Source of the DNA: an uncultured Clostridia bacterium
GTDB lineage: Bacteria; Bacillota; Clostridia; Christensenellales; UBA1242
Reading direction: 5' to 3'
DNA length: 28,815 bases
NCBI GenBank assembly: GCA_934778205.1
Contig: CAKVOD010000010.1
Location: forward strand, 1-28,815
Position numbers and translations under genes: made by a program. Within the stretch, counting starts at the first letter, position 1. Each line of letters opens with the position of its first letter. The notes under the pieces are model-generated. The model searched no databases, was not told the DNA's origin, and worked only from the letters and a program-made list of their open reading frames with translations. Shown piece after piece: positions 26,301 through 28,815 of this stretch.

Positions 26301-26681
26301 ACCCAAAGTTTGCAAAACACCTTTATCTCTTTTAAACTTGCCAAACAAAGTATATGATTCATCACCAGAAATATAAAACCACTCTGGGCAACCTTCTGCG
26401 TCGGGTTTTGGGTCTTTTCTTTTAATATCATTTTTTGCGAGATATGAGTGGAACTCTTTGTCAGTAAATCTTGTTATGCCGTCCGAAAAAATTGCAAGGT
26501 CTTGCCACTCTTTTTTTGCAATAACATCTACCGTTTGTGTTTGTTCTTTTATTCTTGCGTCAACATCTCTTTCGGTATATCCAATCTTAGTCCAGCCGTC
26601 GTGATATACCACTCCTGGTGTTGTGTAAGCATATATCATAGGAGCAACTTTTTCAGCTGTTTTAATTTTTATCTTTGCCAT
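23319..26681 (-). CDS. GIY-YIG nuclease / DEAH helicase / truncated methylase-like fusion
   Basis: 1120 residues. The ATG shares its A with the upstream methylase stop (TAATG), so translation is coupled. N-terminus: a T5orf172-type GIY-YIG domain (MIYAYTTPG, then WTKIGYTERDVDARIKEQ with the catalytic Arg, and FTDKEFHSYL). Superfamily 2 helicase: Walker A NAKPRFGKT near residue 165, DEAH in VLVIDEAHEG near 278, LSGTPF near 305, and VGQLTTGITIPEW and QSAFRAQNP near 505-545. A long charged coiled coil spans about 690-870. The C-terminus (about 985-1095) resembles the front half of an N6-adenine methylase (IFTPKKVVEEMVDNL, TFIDLYMKSGLYIAEIVKRL, VYGLAPTEIIYRIAK) but has no NPPY. Likely the restriction/translocation subunit acting with the partner methylase. 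Confidence 0.88.
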   Translation of the reverse strand: MAKIKIKTAEKVAPMIYAYTTPGVVYHDGWTKIGYTERDVDARIKEQTQTVDVIAKKEWQDLAIFSDGITRFTDKEFHSYLAKNDIKRKDPKPDAEGCPEWFYISGDESYTLFGKFKRDKGVLQTLGVVPYVLRKEQKEAVKQTKEYFLDSSHKAECLWNAKPRFGKTLSTYDLCKALPNINKILIVTNRPAIANSWYDDYVKFMGTESGYYFVSNVDGLKDKKYVLSREKYLDLISEPNHKGCIEFVSLQDLKGSIYFGGQFDKLREVADLEWDVLVIDEAHEGVDTYKTDVAFDQIKRRYTLHLSGTPFKALANDKFPLKAIYNWTYADEQKAKHEWNESSEEENPYANLPQLNLFTYKMSDIVRDKVEQGADFDNDGQNEAFCWDLNDFFDTNASGEFIHNDAVNKFLDALTKQEKFPFSTEELRKELKHTLWLLKYVSSAKALAKKLQNHEVFKDYKIVLAAGDGKIDNEGNSSDEISFDKNIKNSYDKVVDAIKNNDKTITISVGQLTTGITIPEWTAVMMLSNVKSPALYMQSAFRAQNPCLFKNGSESYRKQNSYVFDFDPARTLTIVEEFANDLMADTANGRGDSDTRKRHVRELLNFFPVYGEDPNGEMIELDAEKVLSIPRAIHAKEVVRRGFMSNFLFQNVGNIFNAPKEVLDILQKFEPIKEPVGIKEDTKEKLNLDDEGNVVIPEEQVIGTANDVFGEKIYGDIEQSLIDTVTTIQKETESTHKKDEKLNALLDVFHTNITDTLVKTAKDNYGSDLSKSTQQALVRKINTTADTFVKKQYGNYQISNNKLENERSKELKNAKQSGNVHKIAEINTKFDEKKKEIGQNFIDNIQSEVKNVIDNAGRTIVDAVETDKKEKQKNSLMDNVRDHLRGFSRTIPSFLMAYGDENTTLENFDQIIPNKVFKEVTSISLDDFRKLRNGFDYVDENGGNNHYNGSFDSVVFNDSIEEFLKKKQDLANYFDDNSKEDIFDYIPPQKTNQIFTPKKVVEEMVDNLEKENPGCYDDPNHTFIDLYMKSGLYIAEIVKRLYRSTNMKKLYPNDTDRLNHIFAKQVYGLAPTEIIYRIAKSFILGFDKDIKVDKHNLKQFDALPFAQNGTLEKKLDEVFE

Positions 26682-28693
26682 TATTTCATCTCCTCAACAT
26701 GAGATTCAATGAAGTTAATTTCTTCTTGAGTTAAATCATACTTCTTATATAGTTGCAGGTCTATTTCATGGATAGTTTTGCTCCAGTCAATATCTGAATT
26801 ATCTGTGAAATTTTGAAGTGGAACATAAGCCCAAGTAGGCTTTTTGTTAGCTTGTGTTATTTTTAGTACACCCAACATAGTTCTTGCAAATTTTGTTTTA
26901 ATGTATTTTAAACAGTTCTCTGCTTCTTGTTTGTTTTCAAAACATCCAATTGTTAAGAATGTTTGAGTATGCCCCACAAGTGGGGTGCCCACAAGTGGGG
27001 TGCTTAGTACTTCGCCAATGGCTCCAGAGCCATTGGCGGCTGGCAAAAACACTTTATATTTATCAAAATTTATATTCTTTTTTATATATTTGCTTTTGAT
27101 CCACATATATGTTCTTTCGTTGTCTTTTCTTCCGTAAATCTGAACATACTCATTTTCATCAACAGGCTTTTTATCAAAGAACACTATATTATAAAGCTTT
27201 TCTAATACATTTGATTTTAAATCAAATCTATGACCTTTGCTTAAAAGTTTTCGTTCTTCAATTTCTGGATGCTCTTTGTGCATTAGTTCTGTAAAACCTA
27301 CACTTTCAGCTGAATATATAATATCACACATTGAAGTAAAATCAACTTTCGTAACTTTTTCAGCTAATGAGAGAAGTTCTTCTCGGCTTGTAAATGTTCC
27401 GATTTTCCCAAAGTTTTTTTCGGCATCTCGATAGGAAATACAAACACCGCCTTTTATATCAGTATTTGCAAATACTAGATTGCTTTTTTGGACATATTTT
27501 AGAATTTTAAAATGTTCATCATTTAACATTTTTTTATTCCAGTTTTTAGGTGTGCTTCCTGCATTAAATAAAAATCTAGCAGGAGTAATTAACTCAACTT
27601 TATTTGAAATTTTAATAGATTCATCCATAAATAAATGATAAATTGGTGGTGCATAACCATCATTATCGCCTAATGTATTATCTTGATAAGGTGGATTTCC
27701 TATAACAAAATCAAATTTCATACGCTTTTCTCCTTTGAAAAATTTAATTGACCTTTTGGTCTCCCAGTTCATTATTCGTGAGTATATTCCAGTGTGTTTG
27801 CTGTTATCGTTTTTTGCACAACCTAAGCAAGGTTCTGTTTCTTCATCTTCAAATAATGACATCTGCCTTTTTTGTATTGGCTTGCAACTATTTGGAATAA
27901 CATCTTTCAGTCCGTCCATTTGCCATATATTCCAAGAAAGTATTTTTGCAATTTCTATCAAATACTCTTTTATAGGGAACATTCCAAATTTTGCAATATA
28001 ATAATCTATAAATGTGAATAGCAAATTTTCTCTTGCAATCAGCAAACTGTCGCCTTGCCACTCATAACCAAAAGTTGACTTGAATGCGGTAAGTGTCCAA
28101 TTATACCAGTCTTGCTCAGAATCGCAATTTTCATTTATTACTCTTAATTTTCTATCTAATGCCCCAATTCTGTTGTTTACATCTATCCATTCGCCAGTGG
28201 TTGTATCATAACGGCTGGCAAGGTATGGCGCTTCCCCACAGGATATTTCGAGCACCTTCAACTTCACAAAATCTTGCCACGTTTTATTTCTTTCGTTAGT
28301 AAAAGGTATTTTTTTGTTGTTAACTAACCAAGTTTTGTCTTTGGGAGTGTTAAACACATCTTTATTTTCAAACCACTCATCACAAAGATGATTATTCATT
28401 TCATTGCATATCCACGAGGGAGTAAAAACTTCTGCTTTGTTTTTGATTCTTATCTTTTGTTCTTTTTGAGATTTGTCTATTCGTGGTCTTATAACTTTTC
28501 CAAATCTACCAGTAATAAGTTTTATCGTAATTGGCTTCCACGGGTCATAAGATTCACCTTTGCTTACATATGTATTAGTTGCCCAAATGATGTTTTTGCC
28601 AGAACTTCTATCTTTAAGCAAAATACTTAAAAGTTCAGTATCCAAGCACTTAATGTAATTTTCTCGTATATCAATATCTGGTTGTCCTGACAT
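26681..28693 (-). CDS. Eco57I-type N6-adenine DNA methyltransferase
   Basis: 670 residues. ATG at 28693 (MSGQPDIDIRENY) follows AAAAGGAG by four bases. Motif X is in KAEVFTPSWICNEMNN (about residue 84), SAM-binding motif I in VLEISCGEAPYLASRYD (about 146), then RIGALDRKLRVIN, and catalytic motif IV in FDFVIGNPPYQDN (about 329). A CLGCAKN pair is near 300. The C-terminal 300 residues are probably the target-recognition part (TRD). It includes SKGHRFDLKSNVLEKLY, YGRKDNERTYMWIKSKYI and an in-frame duplicated TPLVG near 563-573. Modifies adenine in a specific site so that the partner nuclease-helicase spares self DNA; this role is inferred. First gene of the operon. Confidence 0.9.
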   Translation of the reverse strand: MSGQPDIDIRENYIKCLDTELLSILLKDRSSGKNIIWATNTYVSKGESYDPWKPITIKLITGRFGKVIRPRIDKSQKEQKIRIKNKAEVFTPSWICNEMNNHLCDEWFENKDVFNTPKDKTWLVNNKKIPFTNERNKTWQDFVKLKVLEISCGEAPYLASRYDTTTGEWIDVNNRIGALDRKLRVINENCDSEQDWYNWTLTAFKSTFGYEWQGDSLLIARENLLFTFIDYYIAKFGMFPIKEYLIEIAKILSWNIWQMDGLKDVIPNSCKPIQKRQMSLFEDEETEPCLGCAKNDNSKHTGIYSRIMNWETKRSIKFFKGEKRMKFDFVIGNPPYQDNTLGDNDGYAPPIYHLFMDESIKISNKVELITPARFLFNAGSTPKNWNKKMLNDEHFKILKYVQKSNLVFANTDIKGGVCISYRDAEKNFGKIGTFTSREELLSLAEKVTKVDFTSMCDIIYSAESVGFTELMHKEHPEIEERKLLSKGHRFDLKSNVLEKLYNIVFFDKKPVDENEYVQIYGRKDNERTYMWIKSKYIKKNINFDKYKVFLPAANGSGAIGEVLSTPLVGTPLVGHTQTFLTIGCFENKQEAENCLKYIKTKFARTMLGVLKITQANKKPTWAYVPLQNFTDNSDIDWSKTIHEIDLQLYKKYDLTQEEINFIESHVEEMK
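26973..27002 (-). repeat. Perfect 15-bp tandem duplication in the methylase specificity region
   Basis: CCCACAAGTGGGGTG occurs twice without a break (26973-26987, 26988-27002). In the protein it gives TPLVG TPLVG. The unit is a multiple of three, so copy-number change would keep the frame. Confidence 0.85.
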
Positions 28694-28785
28694 AAAACTC
28701 CTTTTAGGCACAACCCCAAAAAAAAGAAAATTTTGTCTAAAAAGGTGTACCTTTATACACTCCAACTTTTCATAAAGTTGTTGTG

Positions 28786-28814
28786 TATTTAACTCTTATT
28801 TCATTCTTTGTAAA
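28786..28814 (-). promoter_or_regulatory. Candidate promoter of the restriction-modification-like operon
   Basis: TTTACA (28814-28809), 17-base spacer, TAAATA (28791-28786). The leader just downstream can form two small hairpins: CAACTTT/AAAGTTG (28763-28780) and GTGTA/TACAC (28745-28760). If correct, the operon begins with the methylase. Confidence 0.45.
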
Positions 28815-28815
28815 G

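Overview
The window looks like a chromosomal segment of a low-GC, Gram-positive, Clostridia-type bacterium. The evidence is a SecA with a SEC-C zinc tail, a RecD2-type helicase, a ComF-type phosphoribosyltransferase, an L-lactate dehydrogenase, lipobox and SipW-type exported proteins, sigma-A-like promoters with 17-base spacers, strong AAGGAG ribosome sites, and a tRNA with an encoded CCA. I cannot name the genus. Almost every gene lies on the minus strand; the exceptions are a lipoprotein, one small ORF and the tRNA.

Layout. (1) 1-357: the 5' part of a surface-protein gene (A) with a G13 tract just after its start. (2) 682-3271: a plus-strand lipoprotein facing a two-gene minus-strand operon of unknown function. 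(3) 3341-6351: secA, followed by two tandem mobile terminator-like repeats. (4) 6501-8064: surface-protein gene B, again with a G13 tract after the start. (5) 8236-11082: an AT-rich accessory patch with a gene remnant, a zinc-ribbon/DUF4145-like protein, a two-TM protein and a RhuM-family protein. (6) 11257-14353: recD2-comF operon. (7) 14512-16963: surface-protein gene C with a G15 tract. (8) 17174-18088: ldh, then about 800 bases of nested inverted repeats. (9) 18888-21288: a DUF4097-like surface protein and a zinc-ribbon membrane protein. (10) 21537-22463: two copies of a small TIR element around a 92-aa gene. (11) 22624-23077: tRNA-Ser(GCU) and a decayed gene, possibly a recombinase end. 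(12) 23319-28693: a two-gene restriction-modification-like operon, an Eco57I-type N6-adenine methylase coupled by TAATG to a GIY-YIG/DEAH helicase protein.

The most interesting signal is the set of three surface-protein genes (A, B, C). Each has a good promoter and ribosome site, 7-9 codons, a run of 13, 13 or 15 G, a 70-110 residue cytoplasmic segment, and a SipW-like membrane segment. In all three the frame opened by the ribosome-site ATG hits a stop right after the tract. One G fewer would join it to the long open frame. This is the layout of slipped-strand (contingency) ON/OFF switching, and all three copies read OFF by the same +1. Genes A and B also share a promoter and upstream operator-like sequence.

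Second is a family of modular hairpin repeats placed directly after the stop codons of secA, comF, ldh and the zinc-ribbon gene, always in the gene's orientation. Most end in a palindrome plus T-run that would act as a terminator, and one has extended the ComF C-terminus. Third is the RM-like operon, which resembles a Type ISP enzyme split into two genes, with a GIY-YIG nuclease domain and an in-frame 15-bp tandem repeat in the probable specificity region.
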